A stretch of 64,000 nt of DNA. It comes from Cacajao melanocephalus. Lineage: Eukaryota; Chordata; Mammalia; Primates; Pitheciidae. The translations under genes were made by a program, and so were the position numbers. The notes beneath the pieces are model-generated. The model was not told the origin of the DNA and did not search any database. It saw only the letters and a list, made by a program, of their open reading frames with translations. Below, in pieces: positions 1 to 13,544 of the stretch (the stretch's first letter is position 1; each line of letters begins with the position of its first letter). The DNA lies in NCBI GenBank assembly GCA_963573385.1, contig CAUYLG010051238.1, forward strand, positions 40,376-104,375, read 5' to 3'.

Positions 1-589
1 AGCCCCAAGGAGTTAGATTCTTGGAGAGAGAAGAAAGAAATGAATAAAGATCTCTGGCAGGTGTTGTCATGTGCACGGACCTCTGAGCCAGGGGAGCTCA
101 GAGAGGGAAGATGGGCGCTTCTAAGTGAAGGCCTCATGGAAGCATGGCATCTGAGCAGCCGGAAGAGGGCAGTGGAGGCGGAAAGAAGGGCATTTCACGA
201 GGGAGTGAAGGCTCTGTGGGAAAAGTCACAGCAGAGATGGGAAGGAGCAGAGATCAACCAGAAAGACAGGAGGGGCTGGCCGGCACAGCGTGGGAGACTC
301 GCAGGGCTCTGATCCCCAGCCCAGACTGAATCTAGGATTAACTCATCACACTTGTCTGGGAGGCGTAAGAATGGGCCTTGGAGTGCCTGAGAGGGAGAGG
401 GACCCTGTGTACCCAGGCTCATCCTCAGCCCTGCTGGCCTGCCAAATGGCCCTGGGCTTGATCTCTGCCAAACAAAGTGAATGCTGCCCCTTCAATCCTG
501 GCCTCCCTGATCACCAGCTTCTCCTCTAGCCCCAGTTTCCTAATCCCCAGCCAAAAGCCCCAGGAGACAGGAGAGGGCCACCTAATCCC
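1..589. other. Unique DNA, no gene recognised
   Basis: Moderately GC-rich sequence with no interspersed repeat that I recognise. Frames on both strands reach about 60-90 codons but overlap one another and show no domain or signal peptide, so I read them as chance. Confidence 0.5.
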
Positions 590-822
590 CCCTTCCCAGC
601 AAGTCCCTGTCTGTTCTCAGTTCAAGTAGGCCACACTACTGCCTTTCCCAAAGGGCGATGGAAACAAGGACCTGAATTCCTGGGACCATCTCAATTTCAA
701 ATACGCTGCCCCCCGGCACCTTGGACCTTCACACTTGCCCGATCGTGTGTTGCTGATTTTTAGTGCGGAGCATGCAGTCGCCAGAGCAGGGGGCCCTGGA
801 CTGGGAGACTCTGCCCTGGGAC
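590..822 (+). repeat. Local direct duplication, copy A
   Basis: This block matches 3497-3746 in the same orientation with scattered substitutions and small indels. Shared landmarks are CCTTCCCAGCAAGT at the left edge, TTGGACCTTCACACTTGCCC, TTTTAGTGCGGAGCATG and GGGAGACTCTGCCCTGGGA at the right edge; similarity stops abruptly outside. It is either an old local duplication or two copies of a low-copy repeat. I do not recognise the family. Confidence 0.8.
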
Positions 823-2657
823 TCGGCATCAGGGCTCCACCCAACGGTGAGGCTGCCGTGGTTCTGTCTAGCACTCCCTCCCCTTCCCTCCCCACCACCC
901 CTCCATTCCATCCCCGCACTGTGTTTGTGTCCATGTCTGTCTGCATCAGAACTGCCTCCTCTTAGAGAACAAGGGCTCCACCACATTTGCCTCCAGATTC
1001 TCCCTGCTTCCCAGCGGCCAGTTGCCTATCTTGAGCTGTCAATGAAATCTGCTAAACAACAAGAACAGTTGGAAACATGCCTGCTGGACTCTGGGGAAGA
1101 CACCACTGTCCTGGCAGTGGACGCTGCAACTGGGAGCTCTCAGTTGGGAGAGCTTGAGCCTTGGAGTGGGCGATCCCCAATAGCCAGGAGGGTCCTGTGG
1201 TTGGGAGAGATCAGCGGATGCTGAATCAGTGCTGAGAAGTCCAGCTCCTCCACCTTCTGTGGCCGAAGGGCTCCACCCAGAGGACAGTCAGCTTGATCCC
1301 AGTTCACCCAGACCATTCTCCACTGGGTGTAGAGAAGCCTCTGCCCAGCTTTCCTGATGAAACTCAGAAACCCCCAGTGCCTCTTCAGAATGACTCTGCA
1401 AAATACATCCTTCTGCCAGAAGAGCTAGTCCCCAGCCCTTGCCTCCAGCCCCAGGAATACCCCCTGTCTGTAAATGAGAGTGGAATTGGAGCAGCTCAGA
1501 ATTCTGCCTCCCACCTGGGGGAGCTCTGAGAACCAAATGAGGCCAGCTGTGGATGAGAGCAAGCTACAAAAAAGTACACAGCGCTGCTCAAAGCCTAGGG
1601 GGTTTTTGGTTGTTGTCTGCAAGGCAAGAGGTGCTTTAAGAAAATTCTCCCCTCCTGTTTTCACTTCCTCTTCTCTCTCTTAACCCTTGGAAGGGAAAAT
1701 CCTACAAAGATTAGCAGCTGATGTGTGAAAGAACCAAAACAATGTTCTTCTAGTTGCATTTTAACAGTATTTTCTGGCAGCCACCACAGGACTGGGTTCT
1801 GATGTTCCCAGCTCAAGGCCAGAAAGCATCACTGGATCAAAATGAAGTGTGCAGTTGGAAGAGACCTCAAAGGCCCTGCAGTCCAATGCACCAACACGCT
1901 GCCCTGTTAAAGTATGTCAAAGTGCGCCCTGGAGCGTGGCTGCCGCCAGGTGAAGGGTGAGCACTACCACATCGGCAGCCCTCTGGAGGACATTGGCTCC
2001 GGGTTATGCTGAACCACATGGCCTGTGGCAGGGCCCGGGTTGTATCTCAGTGGCGCAGAGAACCCAGAGATGCCCTCATCCTGCCCAGCCTTGTTGTGAT
2101 TCCTCCTCTCACAGTAAGTTCCCAGGGGAGCCAGGCCTAGGAGCTCATGAGAGGAAATGGGAGTCAAAGTCCCACTGCAGTCCCCAGCTGCACCCACACC
2201 AGGGCAGTCGCTGAGCTCTGGGAACCATTCCTAGACTAACTGGCCTTCATCATAACAAATCTTTGTGCTGCACATGGTGGAAGGCCCTGGGGTGAGCAAA
2301 ACCGGGAGCAACTAGTAAGAGAGAAGGACGTGTTCAGAGGATCTGGAAAGTGGGAAAATGAGGTGTGAAGAGTGTGGCTGAAAGGTGGCCCCAGCACGCC
2401 TCTGAGAGACACCAAGCTGTGACACACGCTCACACTCTGCCCTGGTGCTGCCTCACACCTCCCCAGCCTGACGAAAGCCTGCCCTGCTGTCAGGACGCAG
2501 CCCAAATGTGGCTTCCTCTGCATTTCCCAGCATCTCCACTTCCAGATAGGGACAGGTGCTCTCGTGTCTGTGGCTTAGACCGTCTGTGTCTTCTACCGAA
2601 GAATGTGTTCCCAGCCTGAGTCACCAGTGTCCCCCAGAGCCTGGCTCATGACAAGCA
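823..2657. other. Mostly unique DNA
   Basis: No common SINE, LINE or LTR was recognised here. Around 1840-1910 the text (TTGGAAGAGACCTCAAAGG and following) resembles a common ancient mammalian repeat, but I cannot assign it. The only reading-frame segment of interest is the protease-like motif listed separately. Confidence 0.45.
1024..1224 (+). other. Possible retroviral protease-like relic
   Basis: The frame opening at 763 reads through a segment containing LLDSGEDTTVLA at 1081-1116. A Leu-Leu-Asp-Ser/Thr-Gly core followed by Thr-Val-Leu is the active-site pattern of retroviral aspartic proteases, and about 17 residues upstream a short hydrophobic stretch (VAYLEL) sits roughly where the first strand would be. 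No flap region, dUTPase, gag or pol is recognisable around it, and the frame stops at 1224. This could be a very old ERV fragment or coincidence. Confidence 0.25.
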
Positions 2658-2671
2658 CTGAAGAAATATTT

Positions 2672-3265
<594 letters not shown>

Positions 3266-3385
3266 ATACAATAAACATTTACTGAGCTCCTATAATGCAC
3301 CAGGCTGTGTTCTAAGTGCTGGGGACACATCAATGTACAAAACACAAAGCCCCCTGCCTTAGGGAATTTCCATCCAGTGGAGAAT
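3266..3385 (-). mobile_element. L2 LINE 3' fragment
   Basis: Reads CAATAAACATTTACTGAGC, then diverged forms of the L2 3'-end complement (GCACCAGGCTGTGTTCTAAG, GGGGACACA, CCCCTGCCTTAGGGAATTTC). This is a mammalian-wide ancient LINE2 tail in minus orientation. Confidence 0.7.
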
Positions 3386-3496
3386 GAGGCGGAATGTGTC
3401 TGCTGTGACATGCACACTTGTTCTTTCCGCTCATACCTTCCCCCTCCCCGCTAGTGATCCTGCCTCCTTCCGAGAGAAACTGCACCTTGATTTCCC

Positions 3497-3746
3497 CTTC
3501 CCAGCAAGTGCCCTGCCTGTTCTCAGTTCAACTAATCCACACGACTGCCTTTCCCCAAAGGGAAGTGGGAACAGGGACTTGAATTCCTGGTCTCATTGCC
3601 CTTTGGGAATTTCAATTTCAGATACGCTGGCCCCCCTTAGCGCCTTGGACCTTCACACTTGCCCAGTCGTGTGTTGCTGACTTTTAGTGCGGAGCATGTG
3701 GTCACCAGAGCAGAGGGCCTTGAGCTGGGAGACTCTGCCCTGGGAC
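3497..3746 (+). repeat. Local direct duplication, copy B
   Basis: Partner of 590-822, about 2.9 kb downstream in the same orientation. It carries extra bases relative to copy A (for example TTGCCCTTTGGGAATTTC in the middle). The ORF at 3384-3680 runs through it but has no counterpart in copy A, which argues against a conserved exon. Confidence 0.8.
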
Positions 3747-4406
3747 AGTGTCTTCCAGAGGGATAAGGGATGAATGAGTCATGAAGGGTAACCAGAAGGG
3801 GGAAATGGGGTCATTGCTCTCATCAGTGGCAGATTCAGGGGAGGTGCTACTTTTGCTTCCTGGTCCTCAGATCTCACTCTGCATCCGCTGACAGTGTCTT
3901 CTGCCTTTGGGTGGAACTGGCCCTCCTGTTTTAATTTAAGTGAATTAAATAGAATCGGCTTTCATAATTGGATGATGCAGAAATGTCCTGACAGTCACTT
4001 CGCCCGGGGCAGCTTGCCAGCTCTGGGCCTTTGGCATGTCCTGATTCCCAGTTTCCTCCTCAGGTGCGTCACTAGCTTCTCTGGCTACCTGGTTTCCAGC
4101 AAGGAGTCTGTTAGCACTCACACCTGTTTTCCTGCACGCATTTGGAGAGGAGGTTGCCAGGCTCCAGGATAACAGTTTGCTGGAATGTGGGCACTGTTCT
4201 TAGGTAGCATTGCCCACTTTCCCGGGTGGCATGGCTGTCTCACTAGGCAGTGGAGGCGGGTGCTGAAAGGCTCTGAGAAACTCACTTGCACAGAATGAGG
4301 GGGTGTGAGTCAGCTTTAGAGACTTGGCCAATATGGTTTTCCCACAGAGAAAGGCACTTAGCGCACTCTCAATAAAGACTCGTTAATTTGAAAAAAAAAA
4401 AAAAAA
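3747..4406. other. Unique DNA ending in an ancient-repeat-like tail
   Basis: No gene seen. The last 60 bp (GGCACTTAGCGCACTCTCAATAAAG, then TTAATTTG and a 16-base A-run) resemble a MIR/L2 tail or a polyadenylated insertion with AATAAA about 20 bp before the A-run. I could not find a parent transcript or flanking target duplication. Confidence 0.4.
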
Positions 4407-5209
4407 GATACAAAATGCATGAGAAGAACTAAGTAATCATGTGGTGAATGGTTGCAAAGCAATATTATAGCAAATCATCTTTTTAAAAATAAAACTTGCT
4501 TTGTTTTATTTAATAATATACCTTCTAGCAAATGACCTTCTCTGAATTAGGTTTTCATGATGTGGATTTCTTAAAGGTTCAAAGTGAATTGCATCCTTCC
4601 TGAATCCTCCCTAAAGTGGAGCGGCTGGTGGCTCCTGAAAGTGGCAATCATCTTTACATAATCCTTTTCACAACCACAGCACAAGGGAGGGGTGTCAGTA
4701 TGCTCCCCGACACCAGAAGAAAGCCTTATGATTCTGCAATCACGGGGAATTCAAAAGAGATAGTGTTGTGCTGTACAGTCCGCATTTCATAGTTAATAAG
4801 TAATATCCTCTTCACTCCTTTTCTTTTTCCGCCAGTAAATTGAGCTTGGCAGGCCTGCTATTTTCCTTATAATGCCAACTGATGAAATCACCTCCCAAAT
4901 GTGCACCATCGTCATTAACACAAGTGTCTCAGAAGGAGCTGCAGAAGATGGCCTTCCTCCCCCTGCAACTGAGAACAGACAGGTGCCACTCTACATCAAA
5001 AAGCCAGTTCAAAGAATCAGATATGACAAAGTGTTAGGTTGAAAACTTGCACACGAACATAAATCTTGCTCTTCCGGGCAACAAGCAGACTCACGTGCAT
5101 ATTCATCACTGTTCCCAGTTGCTCTTGGGTAGAATAAATCTGTCCCTGGACTCATTTGTTCAGCAAAAGGGATCTGGTAAGGCTCCTAAGACTTTATTTT
5201 TCATTTCTC
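4407..5209. other. Repeat-free unique interval
   Basis: About 800 bp with no repeat recognised and no substantial ORF. It could hold regulatory sequence, but nothing visible proves that. Confidence 0.45.
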
Positions 5210-5237
5210 TTAGTTAGTTAGTTAGTTAGTTAGTTAG
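5210..5237 (+). repeat. (TTAG)n microsatellite
   Basis: Seven uninterrupted TTAG-type units immediately beside the Alu that follows. It probably grew from the A-rich tail of that minus-strand Alu. Confidence 0.85.
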
Positions 5238-5238
5238 A

Positions 5239-5862
<624 letters not shown>

Positions 5863-6125
5863 GGCCAGGCTCAGTGGCTCATGCCTGTAATTCCAGCATT
5901 TGTGGAGGCCAAGGCTGGAGATTTCTTGAGCCCAGGAGTTTGAGATCAGCCTTGGCAAAATAGAGAGATCCCATCTCTACAAAAAAAAAAAAAAATGATT
6001 AGCTGGGCCTGGTGGCGAGAGCCTGTATTCCCAGCTACTCAGGAGGCTGGGGTGGGAGGATTGATTGAGGCCAGGAGGTCCAGGCTGCAGTGAGCCGAGA
6101 TTGTGCCACTGCACTCCAGCCTGGG
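5863..6125 (+). mobile_element. AluJ-like SINE, 3'-truncated
   Basis: Starts GGCCAGGCTCAGTGGCTCAT, has the middle A-rich linker, and stops at CACTGCACTCCAGCCTGGG without the terminal region or A-tail. The missing tail means its 3' end was removed after insertion. Confidence 0.9.
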
Positions 6126-6378
6126 ACTTGTGCTCTCTCCCTGCTCTCTCTGCCTCTTCTCTCCCCTAGAAGCCCTCCTGATCCAACCTGAACTTCCTCC
6201 TTTAGATCCTTCAGCCTTCACTATGAAACAAGATGAGTCTTTATCACTAAGTCCCTTTCTCTTTGTTTTACCAATGACTTCTCCTCAACTGGGATGAAGG
6301 GTGGGGAAGGAAAGAGGGGAGTGAGGGAAGTAAGTGATTGGGAAAGCAATAATCACTAATCACTAAGAGTCACTCATG
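6126..6378. other. Pyrimidine tract and unique DNA
   Basis: Directly after the truncated Alu comes a 45-base pyrimidine-rich tract ending CCCCTAG, shaped like a splice acceptor, then 130 bp with an open frame. No matching donor or homology is visible, so I do not call an exon. Confidence 0.35.
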
Positions 6379-6390
6379 AAAAAGCAGCAT

Positions 6391-7326
<936 letters not shown>

Positions 7327-7631
7327 TTTTTTTTTTTTTGAGACAGACAGGGTCTCACTCTGTTGCCCAGTCTGGAGTGCAGTGGCATGATTACAGCTCT
7401 CTGTAGCTTCAACCTTCTAGGTTGCTCAAGCAGTCCTCCCATTTCAGTCTCCCAAGTAGCCGTGAGCACAGGCATGCACTACTATGCCTGGTTAATTTAT
7501 GTATTAATTTTTGTAGAGACTGGGTCTTGCTATGTTGCCCAAGCTGGTCTCGAACTCCTGGGCTCAAGCAATTATCCTGCCTTGGCCTCCCAAAGTGTTG
7601 GGATTACTGGCATGAACCACTGCACCTGGCC
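7327..7631 (-). mobile_element. AluJ-like SINE
   Basis: T-rich tail, GGGTCTCACTCTGTTGCCC and inverted dimer order, ending CACTGCACCTGGCC. The reading frames through it are Alu-derived. Confidence 0.93.
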
Positions 7632-7686
7632 ACAGTGGGTACTTCTGTAACGGAACACATGTGAAAAGAAAGCATCCTCTCTTTTA

Positions 7687-8350
<664 letters not shown>

Positions 8351-8670
8351 CCACCCATCTTTCAAAGATCATCTCCAATGCCAGCCCTGCCATGAAACTG
8401 CCCCTCATTCTCAAACTTCACCCACTCCCAGCCTTCGGTGGCTATGGCCTGTGGGTCGTTTGGCCTTGTTTAGAGTAACCTTTGCTTACCCTTCTCCCCT
8501 GCTAAGCTTCCTAAGAGTGAGGGCTGGGTCTCATTTGTCTTCTTTAATTCCACCACTACTTGTCTGGATGTCTGGGAGGGCTCATTAGAGGCTGCTGAAA
8601 AAATGAGAGACCGGCTTTCCTGGGATGCCAGCATGGGGTCAGATGCTTCATGGTGCTAGTGCTGGTGCTG
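8351..8670. other. Unique DNA
   Basis: About 320 bp, with no feature recognised. Confidence 0.5.
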
Positions 8671-8762
8671 GTGTGTGTGCCTGTGTGAGTATGTATGTAT
8701 ATGCGTATGTGTATATGTGTGTGCATATGTGAATGTGTGTGTGTGTGTGTGTGTGTGTGTGT
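8671..8762 (+). repeat. (TG)n microsatellite with imperfect TATG part
   Basis: An imperfect GTGTGTGC/GTATGTAT stretch leads into a pure TG run of about 26 bases. It is likely length-polymorphic. The frames across it (CVCVCV, HTHTHT) are translation artefacts. Confidence 0.95.
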
Positions 8763-8847
8763 TGAGGGAGGTGTGGTCATTGAGGAGGACCCCACCTCTT
8801 ACCTATGGTGTGATTTTTGGGGTCAGTCACACTTCACACCCAAGCCT

Positions 8848-8915
8848 CAGCAGTTTACAAAGCATTCTCATGTATATTCTCTCATTTGGTTGCCATAACA
8901 ATCCACCAAGGTTAC
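8848..8915 (+). mobile_element. MIR-like fragment
   Basis: TTTACAAAGCATTCTCATGT, then CTCTCATTTGGTTGCCATAA, resembles the MIR core in plus orientation. Short and diverged. Confidence 0.45.
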
Positions 8916-8999
8916 ATATCATTTCCTCCTGTTCACGGGTGATGTAACCATCCTCAGAACAGGTGCAGAACAACACGTTTAATGATGAAAACTTCACAA

Positions 9000-9190
9000 C
9001 GATAAGGGCAGGAATGTGCTGAGTGCCCGGCGCCACACCCAACGGCTGCATGCCTCGTCCCCATTCATCCTCAAGACGAGCCCGAGGAGGAGGAATATTT
9101 TACAGGTAAGGAAACTGAGGCTCAGATGGGTTGCCTGAGATTACACAGCTCAGAAAGGATAGAGCTGGAACTGAAACTCAGGCTGATAGA
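9000..9190 (+). mobile_element. MIR SINE fragment
   Basis: Contains ATTTTACAGGTAAGGAAACT, GAGGCTCAGATGGGTTGCC and ATTACACAGCTCAGAAAGG, the conserved MIR core and 3' half in plus orientation. Confidence 0.8.
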
Positions 9191-9626
9191 TCCTCAGCCC
9201 CCACTCAGAATCACAATGCATGCTGTCCTCTTCCCCACGTAAATAAGTCTGTGGAGGGGGCTAAACATGGGGCACAAACAGATATTGCTCCAAAATTCAG
9301 AGGCTGAGTTGGTCTGGAAAGGCTTCTGACACAAGGTGAGAGTTGACACAGCTGAGTAGAGAGGCTGCGGTGGGGCCAGCCTGCCCCCACCTCCTCCCAG
9401 TGCTCCTTGCAGTGAAGAGTCTCACAAGTCAGGTTCAACCACCCAATCCAATCCCCCACACCCCGCAGGACCCCCCAGCATGTACTGGCCACGACACTGG
9501 GAGGCGAAGGGACACAAAGAGAGTATTAATAGAAGGTCCCTCCTTCTCAGGGGCCGTCTCCTAGGGAGGGCAGGTGGGTGCATCATAATAGTGACCTCAG
9601 CAGACATGAATCAATTACACTACCAT
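9191..9626. other. Unique DNA
   Basis: About 435 bp. The small ORFs on both strands have no recognisable domain. Confidence 0.5.
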
Positions 9627-9634
9627 CACTTTAA

Positions 9635-9935
9635 AGTTTTTTGTTTTTTGTTTTTTTTGAGACAGAGTCTTGCTCTGTTGCCCAGCCTGGAGTACACTGA
9701 CGTGATCTTGGCTCACTGCAACCTCTGCCTCCCAGGTTCAAGTGATTCTCCTGCCTCAGCCTCCTGAGTAGCTGGCATTACAGGTGCGTGCCACCATGCC
9801 CCGCTAATTATTTTGCATTTTTAGTAGAGACGGGGTTTCACCATGTTGGTCGGGCTGGTCTTGAACTCCTGCCCTTGTGATCCTCCTGCCTCTCAAAGTG
9901 CTGGGATTACGGGCGTGAGCCACCGTGCCCAGCCA
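9635..9935 (-). mobile_element. AluS-like SINE
   Basis: T-rich tail (TTTTTTGTTTTTTG), complete inverted dimer, end CACCGTGCCCAGCC. CACTTTAA at 9627-9634 and 9936-9943 is the target duplication. Confidence 0.94.
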
Positions 9936-9964
9936 CACTTTAATGTTCTATCCAGGGCTTCGAG

Positions 9965-10075
9965 GGCAGCGGTCTGGTACCGATTCTGCCACTATTTGTC
10001 TAGGAGACTTTAGGCAAATCACAGCCCATCTTGCGGCTTCAACTTCCTCACCTGGAAATGGAGTCACCGAATATG
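9965..10075 (-). mobile_element. MIR SINE fragment
   Basis: CTGCCACTATTTGTCTAGGA, then GACTTTAGGCAAATCAC and CAACTTCCTCACCTGGAAAT, match the complement of the MIR core. Confidence 0.65.
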
Positions 10076-10531
10076 TATTGCAGAATGACTTCTGTGAGCC
10101 AGCTTCCATCACTTACATCCAATTTCCATTCTTCCAGTCCCACCTTCCAGTTCCACACCATCAAAACCTCTAACCCTGACAATTAAATTTTTTTAAAAGG
10201 AAACTATGTGTTGAAGAATAGGGTTGAAATAGCACTGATCACCAGCTTACACCCCAAACCATCCTTGGCCCCAGAGTAAAAGACCCAGCAAGGCCACAGC
10301 ACATCCTATTGGGCTGGATGAAGTTATCAGAGGAGAGGGTGTGAACCGATAGGCCACCCACTGCCCCTCTGAATTCAGTGCCAGCACTGTGTGGGCCGCT
10401 CCCAGATCATTACTAAACACTCTCCTCCTGAAAAAGGTCCCTAAGAGGCGGGGGCAAACCTCTCATTGGCTTATTTCTTGTAAGGCTCAAGAGACAAGAG
10501 GGAGTCTTCAAGAATTGGCTCCACAAGATTT
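10076..10531. other. Unique DNA
   Basis: About 455 bp. A GAGGCGGGGGC box and an inverted CCAAT (CATTGGC) lie 20 bp apart near 10446-10470, a promoter-like pair, but no transcript evidence is visible. Confidence 0.4.
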
Positions 10532-10541
10532 TCTCACTTAA

Positions 10542-11348
10542 GGCCGGGCACAGTGGCTCCCGCCTAAAATCCCAGTGTCAGAGGCGTTCGAACCAGAGCG
10601 ACTCCATCTTAAGCGAGGCTAGGAAAATGAGGCGGAGACTTGCTGGGTTGCATTCCTATCCTCTAGATGTTGACAATTAAGGGAACAAACTAATAATGCT
10701 TACTAAAACAGACCCAGACTTGGGAGTGTCCAGATAACCTGATATCTGGAGAACAAAGGCATTCCTCGTTTTACTTTAAAGATGATAATATTGACTCTTG
10801 CAAAATATAGTAATTAAGAAAATTCATCCTTTGTCACAAACCCTTGTAGCAGAGCACATCTCCCAGTATAGGCAAGCATCGTATCTAGGGTGGGTGCGTT
10901 CCTCCTCTGACTTTCAGGAATGTCCTACTCTGTCTGTGGAGCAGCTGTCCTTTCACCACTGTACTTTCTTAATAAATCTGCTTTTGCTTTGCACTGCAGA
11001 CTCGTCCTGAATTCTTTCTTGTGTGAGATCCAAAAACCTTCTTTTGGGGTCTGGATCAGAACCCCTTTCCTGTAACACTAGCACTTTGGGAGGCCGAGGC
11101 AGGTGGCTTGCTTGGGCCCAGGAGTTTGAGACCAGCCTAAGCAACTTGGCAAAGCCCTATTTCTACTAAAAAATACAAAAATTAGTTGGCTACGGTGGTG
11201 CACACCTATAGTCCCTGTTACTGGGGAGGCTGAGATGGGAGGATCACTTGAGCCTGAGAAATTGAGGCTGCAGTGAGCCATGACTGTGCCACTGAACTCC
11301 AGCCTGGGCAGCAGAGGGAGACCCTATCTCAAAAAACAAAATAAAAAA
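10542..11348 (+). mobile_element. AluJ-like SINE split by a solo LTR
   Basis: The Alu 5' end (GGCCGGGCACAGTGGCTCC) runs to AATCCCAG at 10575. The same Alu resumes at CACTTTGGGAGGCCGAGG after the LTR and continues to an A-tail at 11348. TCTCACTTAA (10532-10541) and TCTCTCTTAA (11349-11358) form its target duplication. Confidence 0.92.
10576..11077 (+). mobile_element. Solo LTR, class I ERV-like
   Basis: A 502-bp insertion that starts TGTCAGAGGCG and ends TTCCTGTAACA, the TG...CA form of an LTR. Flanking CCAG (10572-10575) and CTAG (11078-11081) fit a 4-bp target duplication. A polyadenylation signal AATAAA lies at 10971-10976, followed by a plausible R-U5 segment (GAATTCTTTCTTGTGTGAGA). No internal retroviral sequence remains, so it formed by LTR-LTR recombination. 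I do not assign a family name. Confidence 0.85.
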
Positions 11349-11358
11349 TCTCTCTTAA

Positions 11359-11704
11359 GTACACAAGTGGAATAAATGGGAATATTTCCCAGACTGGATC
11401 CAGTTGACCAGTGAAAAGTTGCTTTACATTCTAGAGCGCATTCAGCACTTTGGTATGTATTTGGTTTCTTCTCTTCATATTTTTTTAATGATAGGAGAAA
11501 AACTACATGCAAAGGAAAATTCTTTCTATGAACTAAGCCCTTCACTTTCTTAACCCCAGCTTTCAAGGCTAGATATCCAAACAAAATTTTAAGAAACTTC
11601 TGCTACCATAAGATGATTCCCTTCTCTGAAAGGTAAGAAAGTTGGGGGGGGTCCTCCTCCTTCCATGGGTTCCCCATTCTACAATCCCAGGGCTGCCTAA
11701 CCAT
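11359..11704. other. Unique DNA
   Basis: About 345 bp, with no feature recognised. Confidence 0.5.
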
Positions 11705-11727
11705 TACAGGATCTCTCTCTCTCAGCA

Positions 11728-12021
11728 TTTTTTTTTTTTTTTGAAATGGAGTCTCCCACTCTCACCCAGACTGGAGTACAGTGGCGCACTCTCTGCTCAC
11801 TGCAACCCGCCTCCCAGGTTCACGTGATTCTCTTGCCTCAGCCTCCAGAGTAGCTGGGATTACAGGCACCCGCCACCATACCTAGCTAATTTTTGTATTT
11901 TTAGTAGAGACGGGGTTTCACTATGTTGGCCAGACTGGTCTCGAACTCCTGACCTCATGATCTGCCCGCCTTGGCCTCCCAAAGTTCTGAGATTGCAGGC
12001 GTGAGTCACCGTGCCTGCTCC
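11728..12021 (-). mobile_element. AluS/Y-like SINE
   Basis: T-tail followed by GAAATGGAGTCTCCCACTC and inverted dimer order. TACAGGATCTCTCT at 11705-11718 and TACAGGATATCTCT at 12022-12035 are the target duplication. Confidence 0.94.
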
Positions 12022-12035
12022 TACAGGATATCTCT

Positions 12036-13029
12036 TAATGATCTCAAAGTTGGCATTCTACAACTCACCCTGCATCCTGAGGGGCTGGGGCTCTGTAAGA
12101 AAACCTCATCTTCCTGAGCAGCTACAGAACCCAAAAAGATGTGATGAAAGACAGATTTCCCAGTAATTGTGCCCACAGGGTTCTGGGGCCCACAAGCTGA
12201 AGCCTATGCCAGGTGAATCTCCTGTCTGAGAGCCAAGCCGAACACACTACCCGTGCTGCCATTCATCCCATGCAAAAAGAAAATGCACCCAAGTCTCCAT
12301 CATGCACTCATCTGACAACGTGATGACACATCTATCTGCCAGTACCATGTTCCTCACTGGGAGGTCAAAAATGAAAAGACAAAGTTCAGGTCCCTAGGAA
12401 CTCAAGTTCTAGTGGGGGAACAAAGAGGTCTCTAATCCGTCTCACCCTTCACCTCCACCCCAACCCTGTCACCCTGATATCAAAAGATGAAACAAGCCAG
12501 GTTGCGTCAACTTGGAAAAACCACTGGGCTGGGCTGTTGGATACCACTTTAGCTAAGAACCCAGCAGAATCTGAGGAGTTTAGGATTTGCAGCCATCTTA
12601 GTAGCTTCAGGCAACCTTCTATGCAGCACTATTTGGGGTTCTGTGCCTAGGAAGGGACAAGCCTAGGCACACAGGCTGGACACACAGCCTGCTCCCCGCC
12701 GAGGAAAGACAATGATACAAACAGACAAAGATGCAGGCAGCAGAGACCCCTGCTGGGACAGGCAGCCAACGGGGGAAGAGTGTGAGTCCAGGCCCCAGGC
12801 TCTGTGCACAGGCTGGAGGTCTGGGCCCAGAAACCAGAGGTGGAAACTTACCACCTGTCCTTTTCCAGCTGCGGGGGTATGGAGGGTAAGTGAGGGGTAG
12901 ACTAAACTCATGCAAACCCTATCGCAGCCCAAATGACTCGGTGCTAAAAGGCCAGGTCTGGTCGAGTCTGGTCAGGCATGCAGCTCAAATACCTCCCATG
13001 CCCTAAGGAGCCTAATAGTCGGCACAGGC
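12036..13029. other. Unique DNA, no gene recognised
   Basis: Almost 1 kb free of recognised repeats. Overlapping minus-strand frames at 12619-12932 reach 98 codons but show no domain, and two frames are open at once, which is usual for GC-rich chance ORFs. Confidence 0.45.
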
Positions 13030-13225
13030 ACCTGAGTTCAAGCTGCAGTGCTGCACTTTGCTTGCTGTGTCTCCCTCAAAGTACCTCTGCTTCTCTTTAA
13101 GCTTTAGCTTCCTCATGTGTAAACTGGGGAACATGACCAATGCTTACCTGTAGGGTTGTTGTGACGATAAAATGAGACAACTGGTACAAAGCACTTGGAC
13201 AGTGGTAAACTGTTATTATCAGCCA
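13030..13225 (-). mobile_element. MIR SINE
   Basis: Includes TTAGCTTCCTCATGTGTAAA, AGGGTTGTTGTGACGATAAA and GCACTTGGACAGTGGTAAAC, the complement of MIR from core to tail. Confidence 0.85.
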
Positions 13226-13544
13226 CGTAAACTTCCAATCCTCTCAGCTGAAAATGACCTCTGCCCCATTTGAACTCACATCTCAGCCTGGCTCTATCTT
13301 TCCGCCCTTAAAGGGAAGATCCCTGTTTCATTAATATCCACAGCATCTAGTTGGAATTAAAATGACGAGCGAGGATTTAAACAATTCTTGTGAGAGAGGG
13401 AGGAAAAAGAAAGAACTTAGAAACAATGATGTTATTGGCAGAAGCATGCAACTACAGCCAGCTACCAAAACAAGAGCAGTAGCAGATTGAGTAGAGGGAT
13501 CTTGGATCCAACTTGCAAGTTCAAGGGAAGGGGACATTAAACAC
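13226..13544. other. Unique DNA
   Basis: About 320 bp, with nothing recognised. Confidence 0.5.

Noticed and set aside
3776..4314. TGAGTCA (3776-3782) and TGAGTCAGC (4306-4314), AP-1/MARE-like motifs
   Set aside because: Such short motifs are expected by chance at this length, and nothing else indicates an enhancer.
4347..4406. AATAAA followed by an A-run, suggesting a processed pseudogene
   Set aside because: No parent transcript recognised and no target duplication found. A MIR/L2 tail explains the text about as well.
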